Origin: Burkholderia sp. Nafp2/4-1b
Lineage (GTDB): Bacteria; Pseudomonadota; Gammaproteobacteria; Burkholderiales; Burkholderiaceae
Reading direction: 5' to 3'
Length of the DNA: 64,000 bases
NCBI RefSeq assembly: GCF_003635165.1
Contig: NZ_ML058615.1
Location: forward strand, 62,001 to 126,000
Shown: positions 53,121 to 61,546 of the stretch, piece after piece
Numbering within the stretch: position 1 is the first letter of the stretch
Layout: each line of letters begins with the position of its first letter
The notes under the pieces: generated by a model
Databases searched by the model: none
The model's input: the letters and a program-made list of their open reading frames with translations, nothing else
Told to the model about the DNA's origin: nothing
Translations under genes and position numbers: made by a program

Positions 53121-54593
53121 TCAGCGGGCCGGCAGCATGACCTGCTTGATTTCCTGAAATGCGGCCAGCCCGAACGGGCCGAGCTCGCGCCCGACGCTGC
53201 TGCGCTTGTAGCCGCCCCATGAGGTTTGCGGATAGATCACTTGCGGCGTGTTGATCCAGACGACGCCCGCCTCGAGCGCATCGGCGACCCGCTTGCCGCG
53301 GGCCGCGTCCTGCGTGACGACGGTTGCGACGAGCCCGTATTCGGTATCGTTCGCGGCCGCGATCGCGTCGTCCTCGGTGTCGAACGCGCGCACGCACAGC
53401 ACCGGCCCGAAGATCTCGTCTCGCCATAGCGCGCAGTCGGCCGGCACGTCGGCGAACAACGCAGGCCGGATGAAGTAGCCGGGGCCGGCGAGCGCATCGC
53501 CGCCCGTTACGAGCCGCGCGCCGTCGGTCTGAGCTTGTGCGATATGGCGCTTCACGCGTTCGTATTGCGCGCGGCTCGTGAGCGGGCCCATCTGTACGCC
53601 CGGTGCGAACGGCGGGCCGACGACGGTTGCGTCGATCCGCCGCGCGAGGCGCGCGATCAGCTCATCGGCGAGCGGCGCGGCGACGAGCACGCGCGAGGTT
53701 GCCGAACACATCTGCCCCGCGTTGAACAGGCCGCCGCCCGCGATCAGTTCGACCGCGTGATCGAGGTCGGCATCGTCGAACACAATGATCGACGACTTGC
53801 CGCCGAGTTCGAGGCCGACGCCCTTGATCGTGTCCGCGGCCGTCTTCATCACTTGTGCGCCGACCGCCGTGCTGCCGGTAAACGACACCTTCGCGACGAG
53901 CGGATGGGCGCACAGCCGGGCGCCGACGTCGTGACCGGTGCCCGTCACGACGTTCAGCACGCCGGGCGGCAGGCCGGCTTCGGCAACGATCGCGGCGAGT
54001 TCGAGTTCGGGCAGCGGCGTGATTTCGGACGGCTTCAGCACGACGGTGCAACCGGCCGCCAGCGCGGGCGCGAGCTTCCAGGCGGTCGTGACCATCGGGA
54101 AGTTCCACGGCACGATCAGCGCGGCGACGCCGGCCGGCTCGCGCCGGATCCAGGCGCGATGGTCGTCGCCGGGCAGCGCGACCTCGGCTTCGCAGTCGGT
54201 GTCGAGCGTGTCCGCGAGGCCCGCGTAGTAGTCGAAGGTGGCGATCACGTCCGCGACGTCGATCTCGGCTTCGGCGAACGGCTTGCCGTTGTTGAGCGAC
54301 TGCAGGGTCGCGAGCCGGACGCGGCGTGCGTCGACGCCGCGCGCGATCGCCCGGAGCAGGGCCGCGCGCGTGGCACCGGTCGTGCGTTTCCAGCCGGGAA
54401 ACGCGCGCGATGCCGCTTGCACGGCGTGCTCGACCTCCGCATCGCCGCCCGCGCTGACGGCGGCGAGGACCGCTTCGGTCGACGGGTCGATGACGGGCAG
54501 CGTCGCGCCGCTGACGCTCGTGCACCACGTCCCGTCGATGAAGTGGCGCGTGTGCAGCGGCGGATCGAACGCGCGTTCGGGTGTCGTGCTCAT
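53121..54593 (-). CDS. Aldehyde dehydrogenase, probably acting on guanidino/amino-aldehydes
   Basis: 490 residues, family-typical. NAD loop IVPWNFPMVTTAWKLAPAL, GSTAVG, general-base Glu in LELGGKS about 262, nucleophile Cys in NAGQMCSATSR about 296, and DEIFGPVL with the C-terminal SVGRELG. It is closest in pattern to betaine-aldehyde/aminobutyraldehyde enzymes. It overlaps the stop of the upstream AruI-like decarboxylase (ATGA), so it probably oxidises that enzyme's aldehyde product, 4-guanidinobutyraldehyde, to the acid (family knowledge of the arginine transaminase route). Substrate assignment is inferred. Confidence 0.87.
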   Translation of the reverse strand: MSTTPERAFDPPLHTRHFIDGTWCTSVSGATLPVIDPSTEAVLAAVSAGGDAEVEHAVQAASRAFPGWKRTTGATRAALLRAIARGVDARRVRLATLQSLNNGKPFAEAEIDVADVIATFDYYAGLADTLDTDCEAEVALPGDDHRAWIRREPAGVAALIVPWNFPMVTTAWKLAPALAAGCTVVLKPSEITPLPELELAAIVAEAGLPPGVLNVVTGTGHDVGARLCAHPLVAKVSFTGSTAVGAQVMKTAADTIKGVGLELGGKSSIIVFDDADLDHAVELIAGGGLFNAGQMCSATSRVLVAAPLADELIARLARRIDATVVGPPFAPGVQMGPLTSRAQYERVKRHIAQAQTDGARLVTGGDALAGPGYFIRPALFADVPADCALWRDEIFGPVLCVRAFDTEDDAIAAANDTEYGLVATVVTQDAARGKRVADALEAGVVWINTPQVIYPQTSWGGYKRSSVGRELGPFGLAAFQEIKQVMLPAR

Positions 54594-56284
54594 CGCTGCA
54601 CCCGATCGAACCAGGTCGTCTCGTCGATTTCGATCACGGTCGGAATCGTGCGTACCGCGGCATCGCGCAGTGCTTCGGCAAGTGTGTCGGGCGTCGCGGC
54701 AGCTTGCGCCGCGCAGCCGAAGCCGCGCGCGAGTGCCTGGAAATCGGGCGTGTACGGATCGACGCCGACCGGCGTGATGTCGCGCGCAACCATGTATTTG
54801 CGGATCTCGCCGTAGCCGCGGTTGTTCCAGACGATCACGATCACCGGCACGCGGGCCTCGACCGCGCTCGCGAGTTCCGGCAGCGTGAACTGCAGGCCGC
54901 CGTCGCCGATCAGGCACACGACCGGCCGCGCCGGTGCGGCGAGCTTCGCGCCGATCGCCGCCGGCAACCCGTAGCCGAGCGTGCCGTAGCCGGTCGACGA
55001 GTTGAACCAGCTGCGCGGTGCCGGCGCATCGTGCGTGAAATTGCCGACATAGACCGGACTCGTCGAATCGCCGGCGATGATCGCGCCGGGCAGCGCCGCG
55101 ACGACGGTGTCGATCAGCTGCGCCTGCGCACGTGCGGCGTCGTCGTGACCGGACGCGACCGCGTCGCGCACGGCGGCCACCCGCGACGCACCCCAGCCGG
55201 GCTCGGGTGTCGGCGCCGGTCTTTCGTGCAGGCGGGTCGACAGTGCGCCGAGCGCCAGCCGCGCATCGCCGGCGATGGCGATCTCCGCGCGGGCATTGCG
55301 CATCAGCTGTTGCGCGTCGATGTCGATGCGGATCAGGCGGCCGTCGATCGTGAAGCCGCCGTCGAACGTGACGTCGTAATCGGTTTCGCCGAGTTCGGTG
55401 CCGACGGCGAGCACCACGTCGGCATCGCGGATCGCCGCACGGGTGGCCGGCAGCGACTGGGTGGAACCGATCAGCAGCGGGTGACCGGCCGGCAGCAGGC
55501 CCTTCGCGTTGATCGTCAGCGCGACCGGTGCGTGCAGGCGCTCGGCGAGTTCACGCAGTTCCGCCGCCGCCTGGATCGTGCCGCCGCCGGCCAGGATCAG
55601 CGGCCGGCGCGCGTGCGCGAGCAGGTCGGCCGCCGCGCCGATCGCGTTCGCATCCGGCGCGGGGCGCGCGGGCAGGGCAAGCGGCGCGGTCGGCAGTGCG
55701 GGCGCCGGCATCACGATCACGTCGAGCGGAATCTCGATATGCACGGGCCGCGGCCGTGCGCTTTCGAACACCGCGAAGGCGCGCGCGAGCACCTGCGGCA
55801 GGTCGGCCGCATCCAGCAGCGTGTGCGAGAACGCGGTCAGTCCCGCGAACACGTCGCGCTGCGACGGCAGCTCGTGCAGGTGACCGTCGCCGCTGCCGAG
55901 CTCGCGCCGCGCGTTGACGCTCGAAATCACCAGCATCGGGATCGAGTCGGCGTAGGCCTGGGCCATCGCGGTCGCGATGTTGGTCATGCCCGGCCCGGTG
56001 ATGATGAAGCAGACGCCCGGCCGCCCGGTGACGCGCGCATAGCCGTCGGCCATGAAGCCGGCCCCTTGTTCGTGGCGCGGCGTCACATGGCGGATCGACG
56101 AGGCGGCGAGACCGCGATAGAGCTCGACGGTATGCACGCCGGGAATGCCGAACACGCATTCGACACCCTGGCGTTCGAGCAGGTCGACGAGCGCTTCGCC
56201 GCAGGTGCGTGGGCGGACATGGAACGATGCTGCCGTGGCCGCGCGGGCGTCGGCGATGCAGGAGACGAGGGCTGGATGGCTCAT
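54590..56284 (-). CDS. aruI: 5-Guanidino-2-oxopentanoate decarboxylase-like enzyme (AruI family, ThDP-dependent)
   Basis: 564 residues. ThDP enzyme with three domains: PYR about 25-195 (catalytic Glu about 72 in PRHEQGAGFMAD), central about 215-345, PP about 385-560 (GDG near 460 ending in VIVWNNRGYGE). The start TCGEALVDLLERQGVECVFG and the segment PGVHTVELYRGLA closely match Pseudomonas AruI, which decarboxylates the 2-oxo acid from arginine. The aldehyde dehydrogenase follows with an ATGA overlap. The transaminase (AruH) and guanidinobutyrase are not in the window. An upstream ATG at 56341 exists, but the MSHPAL start is preferred. An acetolactate-type activity is less likely. Confidence 0.78.
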   Translation of the reverse strand: MSHPALVSCIADARAATAASFHVRPRTCGEALVDLLERQGVECVFGIPGVHTVELYRGLAASSIRHVTPRHEQGAGFMADGYARVTGRPGVCFIITGPGMTNIATAMAQAYADSIPMLVISSVNARRELGSGDGHLHELPSQRDVFAGLTAFSHTLLDAADLPQVLARAFAVFESARPRPVHIEIPLDVIVMPAPALPTAPLALPARPAPDANAIGAAADLLAHARRPLILAGGGTIQAAAELRELAERLHAPVALTINAKGLLPAGHPLLIGSTQSLPATRAAIRDADVVLAVGTELGETDYDVTFDGGFTIDGRLIRIDIDAQQLMRNARAEIAIAGDARLALGALSTRLHERPAPTPEPGWGASRVAAVRDAVASGHDDAARAQAQLIDTVVAALPGAIIAGDSTSPVYVGNFTHDAPAPRSWFNSSTGYGTLGYGLPAAIGAKLAAPARPVVCLIGDGGLQFTLPELASAVEARVPVIVIVWNNRGYGEIRKYMVARDITPVGVDPYTPDFQALARGFGCAAQAAATPDTLAEALRDAAVRTIPTVIEIDETTWFDRVQR

Positions 56285-56750
56285 GGGTCGTGATGTGCCG
56301 GTTGGGAGGGTGAGTGGCCCGTACCGCAAACGAAGGGGCATGAAGCCGATTGTCGATGCCGATCGGCGCTGCCAACAATCGATTAGTTCTCATGCGGCGC
56401 ATGTGTGCCGCGCATGGCGATGTCGATTCGCGCCGTGGCGATTGCCGGTCGTCATGACAACGGTCTGACGTTTCCGTCCTCACCCGCCGACGAGCGCGAC
56501 CGTGATCGAATCCGGAATTTGTCTAGTCATCCTTGAGATTGAATCGTGCCGCCTGCACCAACTGCGTGCCTGAATTCACCGCAACGAGGCACGTCGGAGC
56601 CCTGAAATTAGGGGATTTCCCGCGTTTCGCCGGTTTTTTTTGATCGCTGCTTGTCGCGCCGTTTTTCTTCTTGCATGCTTGTATAGACAAATTCCTGAGG
56701 CGGCTTGCTGCACCGAAGGGATGGCGAACCTCAACGCAAGGAGAACTCTC
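56285..56750. other. Divergent regulatory region between the aruI-like and histidine-type transporter operons
   Basis: 466 bases with no supported gene. It contains CGATTGT (56347-56353) paired with ACAATCG (56375-56381) near the aruI-like start, a partial HutC half-site TTGTCTAG (56519-56526), T-rich runs near 56633-56668, and the full HutC-type operator at 56678-56691. AAGGAGA at 56738-56744 is the ribosome site for the GTG start at 56751. Confidence 0.5.
56678..56691. promoter_or_regulatory. HutC-type operator
   Basis: CTTGTATAGACAAA contains the near-palindrome TTGT-ATAG-ACAA, matching the HutC-type TTGTATATACAA pattern at most positions. It lies 60 bases before the first gene of the transporter-lyase-hutC operon, a position suited to repression. 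The HutC homologue is the last gene of that operon, giving an autoregulatory loop. Confidence 0.75.
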
Positions 56751-57611
56751 GTGAACGGCAAGCGCATCAAGTGGGCAATCAGGACGATCGGCGTCATCGC
56801 GGCTGCAGCGGCAACGCTCGCCGCACCGGTACAGGCGAAGGAATGGAAGACGGTCACGGTCGCGCTCGAAGGCGGCTACGCGCCGTGGAACCTCACGCTG
56901 CCGGGCGGCAAGCTGGGCGGTTTCGAGCCGGAACTCCTCGCCAACGTGTGCGAACGGATCAAGGTGCAGTGCAACATGGTCGCGCAGGACTGGGACGGGA
57001 TGATTCCCGGCCTGCAGGCCGGCAAGTTCGATATCCTGATGGATGCGATTTCCATCACGCCGGAGCGCGAGAAGATCCTGCTGTTCTCGCGTCCGTATGC
57101 GGCGACGCCGGCGACGTTCGCCGTCACCGATACGAAGATCCTGCCGAAGGCCGCGGCCGGCGCGCCGATCGTCAAGCTGACGGGCGACGCGAACGCCGAC
57201 AAGCCCACCGTCGACACACTGCGCAAGCAGCTGAAGGGCAAGACGATCGGCATCCAGTCGGGCACCGTCTATACGAAGTTCATCAACGACAGCTTCAAGG
57301 ACATCGCATCGATTCGCGTGTACAAGACTTCGCCCGAGCGCGATCTCGACCTCGTCGCCGGGCGTATCGATGCGTCGTTCGACGACGTCACGTACTACGC
57401 GGCGAACAACACGAAGAAGGACACCGCGTCGATCGTGCTCGCGGGGCCGAAGCTCGGCGGGCCGATCTGGGGGCCGGGCGAAGGGCTCGCGTTCCGCAAG
57501 CAGGATGCCGACCTGAAGACGAAGTTCGATACGGCAATCGGCGCGGCACTCGCGGACGGCACGGTGAAGAAGCTGGCCGACAAGTGGTTCAAGACCGACG
57601 TCACGCCGTAA
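56751..57611 (+). CDS. Polar amino-acid ABC transporter substrate-binding protein (HisJ/opine type)
   Basis: 286 residues. The signal peptide has basic KRIKW, a hydrophobic core and a cut after about APVQA. Family 3 binding-protein core: EGGYAPWNLTLPGGKLGGFEPEL, GMIPGLQAGKFDILMDAISITPEREK. This is typical of histidine/arginine/opine (HisJ, OccT, NocT) binders. The start is GTG 56751 because AAGGAGA is 6 bases before it; the longer ATG frame upstream spans the operator. First gene of the HutC-regulated operon. The ligand may be histidine or a derivative, given the lyase and HutC downstream. Confidence 0.88.
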   Translation: MNGKRIKWAIRTIGVIAAAAATLAAPVQAKEWKTVTVALEGGYAPWNLTLPGGKLGGFEPELLANVCERIKVQCNMVAQDWDGMIPGLQAGKFDILMDAISITPEREKILLFSRPYAATPATFAVTDTKILPKAAAGAPIVKLTGDANADKPTVDTLRKQLKGKTIGIQSGTVYTKFINDSFKDIASIRVYKTSPERDLDLVAGRIDASFDDVTYYAANNTKKDTASIVLAGPKLGGPIWGPGEGLAFRKQDADLKTKFDTAIGAALADGTVKKLADKWFKTDVTP

Positions 57612-57703
57612 GCGCGGGTTCTGCCGCCGCCGCGTAAGCGGCTCGCACGACGCGCGGCGGCACGCATCCTGCCGATTCACTCAACGCTTGCCGGGAGGCA
57701 CGC

Positions 57704-58426
57704 ATGGCGATTCTCGAAATGCTCGGCTTCGGAACCGAAGGCTGGGGCGGTGTGCTGCTGCTCGCCGCATTGATGACGGTCGCGCTGACGCTCGCCGCGC
57801 TGGCCGTCGGCGCCGTGATCGGCACGGCGATCGCGGCCGCGAAGCTGTCGCGCTACCGCAGCGCCCGCCTGCTCGGCGATCTGTACACGACCGTGTTCCG
57901 CGGCGTGCCCGAACTGCTCGTCATCTATCTGTTCTACTTCGGCGGCTCGACGCTCGTCACGGCCGTCGGCCAGTGGTTCGGCGCGGAAGGCTTCATCGGC
58001 GTGCCGCCGTTCGTGATCGGTGCGCTCGCGGTCGGCATGATCTCCGGCGCGTACCAGGCGGAGGTGTATCGCGCGGCGGTGCTCGCGGTGTCGAAGTGCG
58101 AGCTCGAAGCGGCGCGCTCGATCGGCATGCCGGGCAGCATGGTGCTGCGCCGCATCCTGGTTCCGCAGGTGCTGCGCTTCGCGCTGCCCGGGATCGGCAA
58201 CGTGTGGCAACTGAGCCTGAAGGACTCGGCACTGATCTCGGTCACCGGGCTCGCCGAACTGCTGCGCACGAGCCAGATCGCCGCGAATTCGACCCACCAG
58301 TATTTCGTGTTCTTCGTCGCGGGCGGCGCGTTGTATCTGCTGATGACGGTCTTGTCGAACCGCGTGTTCAACCGCGCCGAGGCGATCGTCGGCCGATCGT
58401 TCCGCCGCAATTTCGCGCGCAACTGA
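57704..58426 (+). CDS. ABC transporter permease (HisQ/OccQ type)
   Basis: 240 residues with five membrane helices. TVFRGVPELLVIYLFYFGG and EAARSIGMPGSMVLRRILVPQVLRFALPG (EAA loop) are family signatures. GGGAGG lies 6 bases upstream of the ATG. It follows the binding protein after 92 bases and forms the channel with the next gene. Confidence 0.9.
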   Translation: MAILEMLGFGTEGWGGVLLLAALMTVALTLAALAVGAVIGTAIAAAKLSRYRSARLLGDLYTTVFRGVPELLVIYLFYFGGSTLVTAVGQWFGAEGFIGVPPFVIGALAVGMISGAYQAEVYRAAVLAVSKCELEAARSIGMPGSMVLRRILVPQVLRFALPGIGNVWQLSLKDSALISVTGLAELLRTSQIAANSTHQYFVFFVAGGALYLLMTVLSNRVFNRAEAIVGRSFRRNFARN

Positions 58427-58438
58427 CGGAGAACCCGC

Positions 58439-59185
58439 ATGTCCATCGATTTCGCTTTTCTCGTCGACACGCTGCGCCAGCTCCTCGCGGCCGTGCCGAC
58501 CACGCTCGGCCTGTTCTTCGCATCGCTCGTGCTCGGCGGCCTGCTGTCGCTCGTGATCGTCGCGATGCGCGTGTCGCCGCGCTGGCTGCCGAATCGCTTC
58601 GCGCGCGCCTACATCCTCGTGTTTCGCGGCTCGCCGCTGCTGATCCAGATGTTCCTCGTGTATTACGGGCTCGGCCAGTTCGGCGCGATCCGCGAGAGCT
58701 TCATGTGGCCGCTGCTGCGCGAGCCGTACGTGTGCGCGGTGCTCTCGCTCGCGCTGTGCACGGCGGGCTACACGGCCGAGATTCTGCGTGGCGGGCTGAT
58801 GGCGGTGCCGGTCGGGCAGATCGAGGCTGGCTATTCGATCGGTCTGTCGGGCTTCGCGCTGCTGCGACGCGTGATCGGCCCGATCGCGTTGCGCCAATGC
58901 CTGCCCGCGTATTCGACCGAAGCCGTGCTGCTCGTCAAGTCGACCGCGCTGGCCAGCCTCGTCACCGTATGGGAAGTCACGGGCGTCGCGCAGCAGATCA
59001 TCCAGCAAACCTATCGGACGACCGAGGTGTTCGTCTGCGCGGCCGTCATCTATCTCGGCCTGAACTTCATCGTCGTGCGCGTGCTCGGCGCGCTCGAATG
59101 GCGGCTCTCCGCGCACCTGCGTGCGCCGAAGCCGTCCGGTGCGCCCGCCGCGGCGGCGCGCAATGCTCAACGCGTCGCGCCCTGA
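58439..59185 (+). CDS. ABC transporter permease (HisM/OccM type)
   Basis: 248 residues, five membrane helices: YILVFRGSPLLIQMFLVYYGLGQF, EAGYSIGLSGFALLRRVIGPIALRQCLP (EAA loop). It is 12 bases after its partner. The C-terminal tail of about 20 residues is Ala- and Arg-rich. Together they match the HisQ-HisM or OccQ-OccM pairs. Confidence 0.9.
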   Translation: MSIDFAFLVDTLRQLLAAVPTTLGLFFASLVLGGLLSLVIVAMRVSPRWLPNRFARAYILVFRGSPLLIQMFLVYYGLGQFGAIRESFMWPLLREPYVCAVLSLALCTAGYTAEILRGGLMAVPVGQIEAGYSIGLSGFALLRRVIGPIALRQCLPAYSTEAVLLVKSTALASLVTVWEVTGVAQQIIQQTYRTTEVFVCAAVIYLGLNFIVVRVLGALEWRLSAHLRAPKPSGAPAAAARNAQRVAP

Positions 59186-59213
59186 GCGTGCCCGTCCTTA
59201 CCAGGAGAACCCG

Positions 59214-60005
59214 ATGAACACCGCTGCTCCCGTTGCGCTGTCGGTCAAGAACATTCACAAGTCGTTCGGCGATCACCATGTGCTGAAGGGCATTTCGCTC
59301 GACGCGTACGAGGGCGACGTCATCTCGATCCTCGGCGCGAGCGGCTCGGGCAAGAGCACGTTCCTGCGCTGCCTGAACCTGCTCGAGACGCCCGACGACG
59401 GCTCCGTCGCGCTCGCCGGCGAGGCGCTGGCGATGAAGCGCGCGCGCGACGGCAAGCTGCATCCGAGCGACCGGCGCCAGGTCGACCGGATCCGCTCGCA
59501 GCTCGGGATGGTGTTCCAGAACTTCAACCTGTGGTCGCACATGACGGTGCTCGATAATCTCGTCGAGGGGCCGCTGCGCGTGCAGAAGCGCAGCCGCGCG
59601 GAAGCGGTCGAGGAGGCCGAGGCGCTGCTCGCGCGCGTCGGCCTCGCCGACAAGCGCGGCTACTATCCGGCCCATCTGTCGGGCGGCCAGCAGCAGCGCG
59701 TCGCGATCGCCCGCGCGCTCGCGATGCATCCGAAGGTGATGCTGTTCGACGAACCGACGTCCGCGCTCGACCCGGAGCTGGTCGGCGAGGTGCTGCGCGT
59801 GATGCGCTCGCTCGCGGAAGAAGGGCGCACGATGCTGGTCGTCACGCATGAGATGGGCTTTGCGCGGCACGTGTCGAATCGCGTGATGTTCCTGCATCAG
59901 GGCGAAGTCGATACCGACGGCACACCCGACGAAGTATTCGGCGGCCAGACCTCCGAGCGCTTCCGGCAATTCGTGTCGAGCCACCACGACCGCACCACGA
60001 ACTGA
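59214..60005 (+). CDS. ABC transporter ATP-binding protein (HisP/OccP type)
   Basis: 263 residues. Walker A GASGSGKST, GMVFQNFNLWSHMTVLDN (Q-loop; the WSH triplet is typical of HisP/OccP), signature LSGGQQQRVAIARAL, Walker B VMLFDEPTSALDPE, and switch VVTHEMGFARH. AGGAG precedes the ATG by 5-6 bases. The lyase-like gene begins 7 bases after its stop, so import and catabolism are probably co-expressed. Confidence 0.92.
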   Translation: MNTAAPVALSVKNIHKSFGDHHVLKGISLDAYEGDVISILGASGSGKSTFLRCLNLLETPDDGSVALAGEALAMKRARDGKLHPSDRRQVDRIRSQLGMVFQNFNLWSHMTVLDNLVEGPLRVQKRSRAEAVEEAEALLARVGLADKRGYYPAHLSGGQQQRVAIARALAMHPKVMLFDEPTSALDPELVGEVLRVMRSLAEEGRTMLVVTHEMGFARHVSNRVMFLHQGEVDTDGTPDEVFGGQTSERFRQFVSSHHDRTTN

Positions 60006-60012
60006 GGCTGCG

Positions 60013-61506
60013 ATGACCGTATTCCGTAGGGCTCAGCCACTCGATTGGCGACAGGTGGCGGCGGTGGCGGCCGGCGAGCCGCTGGCGCTGGCGGACGACG
60101 CGCGCACGCGTGTCGTGGCCGCTCGCGAACTCGTCGACGAGATCGTCGCGCGCGGGATTCGCGCGTACGGCGTCAATACCGGCGTCGGCGCGCTGTGCAA
60201 CGTGATCGTGTCGCCGGCACAGCAGAGCGCGCTGTCGCGCAACATCCTGATGAGCCACGCGGTCGGCGTCGGCATGCCGCTCGGCGCGGCCGAGACGCGC
60301 GCGATCATCGCGGCGGCGATCAACAATTACGCGCACGGACATTCGGGCGTCCGTGCCGACGTCGTCGACCAGCTCGTCGCGCTGCTCGACCACGATTGCC
60401 TGCCGGAGGTGCCGGCGCACGGCTCGGTCGGCTATCTGACCCACATGGCGCACGTCGCGCTCGTCTGCATCGGGCATGGCCATGCGCGCCATCGCGGCGA
60501 ACGCATTCGCGGCGACGAGGCACTGCGGCGCATCGGCCGCGAACCGCTCGAGCTCGGCGCGAAGGAAGGGTTGAGCCTCGTCAACGGCACGCCGTGCGTG
60601 ACGGGGCTCGCCGCGCTCGCACTCGCCCGCGCGGAACGGCTGCTCGATTGGGCCGACTGGATCGCGGCGGCCAGCTTCGAGAATCTTGGCGGGCAACTCG
60701 CCGCGTTCGACCCGGCGCCGCTCGCGCTGCGGATTTCGCCCGGTATCGGGCACGTCGGTGCGCGCTTGCGGACGATGCTCGCCGACAGCCCGATGCTTGC
60801 CGCGGCGAACGGTCGGCATACGCAGGATCCGCTCAGCCTGCGCACGATTCCCCATGTGCATGGCGCGGCCCGCGACGTGTTCGCGGCCACGGCGGAAGTC
60901 GTCGATCGCGAGCTCGCATCGGTCACCGACAATCCGATCGTGGCCGGCACGCGCGACGCGCCGACCGTTCATTCGCAGGCGCACGCGGTCGGCGCGGGCA
61001 TCGCGCTGGCGATGGACAGCCTCGCGGCCGCGATGGCGCAGGTCGCCGCGATCGCCGAGCGGCGGCTCGACCGTCTCGTCAATCCGCTCGTGAGCGGGCT
61101 GCCCGCGTTTCTCGCGGCGCCGGGCGGCACGTGTTCGGGGTTCATGATAGCGCAGTACACGGCGGTCGCGCTGGTCGCGCAGAACCAGCGGCTCGCGGCG
61201 CCCGCGAGCCTCGACGGCGGCATCACGTCGGGGCTGCAGGAAGATCACCTGTGCCACGCGACGCCGGCCGCGCTGAAGGCGCTCGACATCATCGAGAATG
61301 CAACGCGGGTGCTCGCGATCGAGCTGCTTGCCGCCGCGCAGGCCTACGATCTGCAAGCGAACGAAGCGCGCAGCGCCGCATCGACCGACGCGCTGCGGCG
61401 GCATGTCCGCGAACGCGTGCCGGTGTATCGCGACGACCGGCCGCTGGCCGACGACATCGCGGTCGCGTCCGGCATCGTCGCGGGCGAACCGCCGCCATTG
61501 CAGTGA
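60013..61506 (+). CDS. Histidine ammonia-lyase-family protein lacking the MIO tripeptide
   Basis: 497 residues, HAL/PAL family length. Most HutH active-site residues are kept: Tyr52 (YGVNTGVG), His82 (MSHAVG), Asn191 (VNGT), Gln271 and Arg277 (TQDPLSLR), Glu410 (LQEDH). But where HutH has GSVGASGDLAPL, whose Ala-Ser-Gly cyclises to the MIO electrophile, this protein has GSVGYLTHM (137-145), three residues shorter and without that tripeptide. The Tyr of QDPYS is Leu (274), and the GNFH Phe is absent. MIO-dependent deamination is therefore unlikely. Its substrate and reaction are unknown. It sits in a HisJQMP-type, HutC-regulated operon, so a histidine-like or urocanate-like substrate is the best guess. 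Confidence 0.85.
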   Translation: MTVFRRAQPLDWRQVAAVAAGEPLALADDARTRVVAARELVDEIVARGIRAYGVNTGVGALCNVIVSPAQQSALSRNILMSHAVGVGMPLGAAETRAIIAAAINNYAHGHSGVRADVVDQLVALLDHDCLPEVPAHGSVGYLTHMAHVALVCIGHGHARHRGERIRGDEALRRIGREPLELGAKEGLSLVNGTPCVTGLAALALARAERLLDWADWIAAASFENLGGQLAAFDPAPLALRISPGIGHVGARLRTMLADSPMLAAANGRHTQDPLSLRTIPHVHGAARDVFAATAEVVDRELASVTDNPIVAGTRDAPTVHSQAHAVGAGIALAMDSLAAAMAQVAAIAERRLDRLVNPLVSGLPAFLAAPGGTCSGFMIAQYTAVALVAQNQRLAAPASLDGGITSGLQEDHLCHATPAALKALDIIENATRVLAIELLAAAQAYDLQANEARSAASTDALRRHVRERVPVYRDDRPLADDIAVASGIVAGEPPPLQ

Positions 61507-61546
61507 CGACGGGCGGCTCATCCATCATTCATTCGGTCGAGGGTGC

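Noticed and set aside
54590..56284. Acetolactate synthase large subunit
   Set aside because: Segments around the N-terminus and catalytic Glu match AruI-type decarboxylases, there is no small subunit nearby, and an aldehyde dehydrogenase is coupled to it.
60013..61506. Naming the lyase hutH
   Set aside because: The MIO tripeptide is missing and two active-site residues differ, so the standard histidine ammonia-lyase name would mislead.
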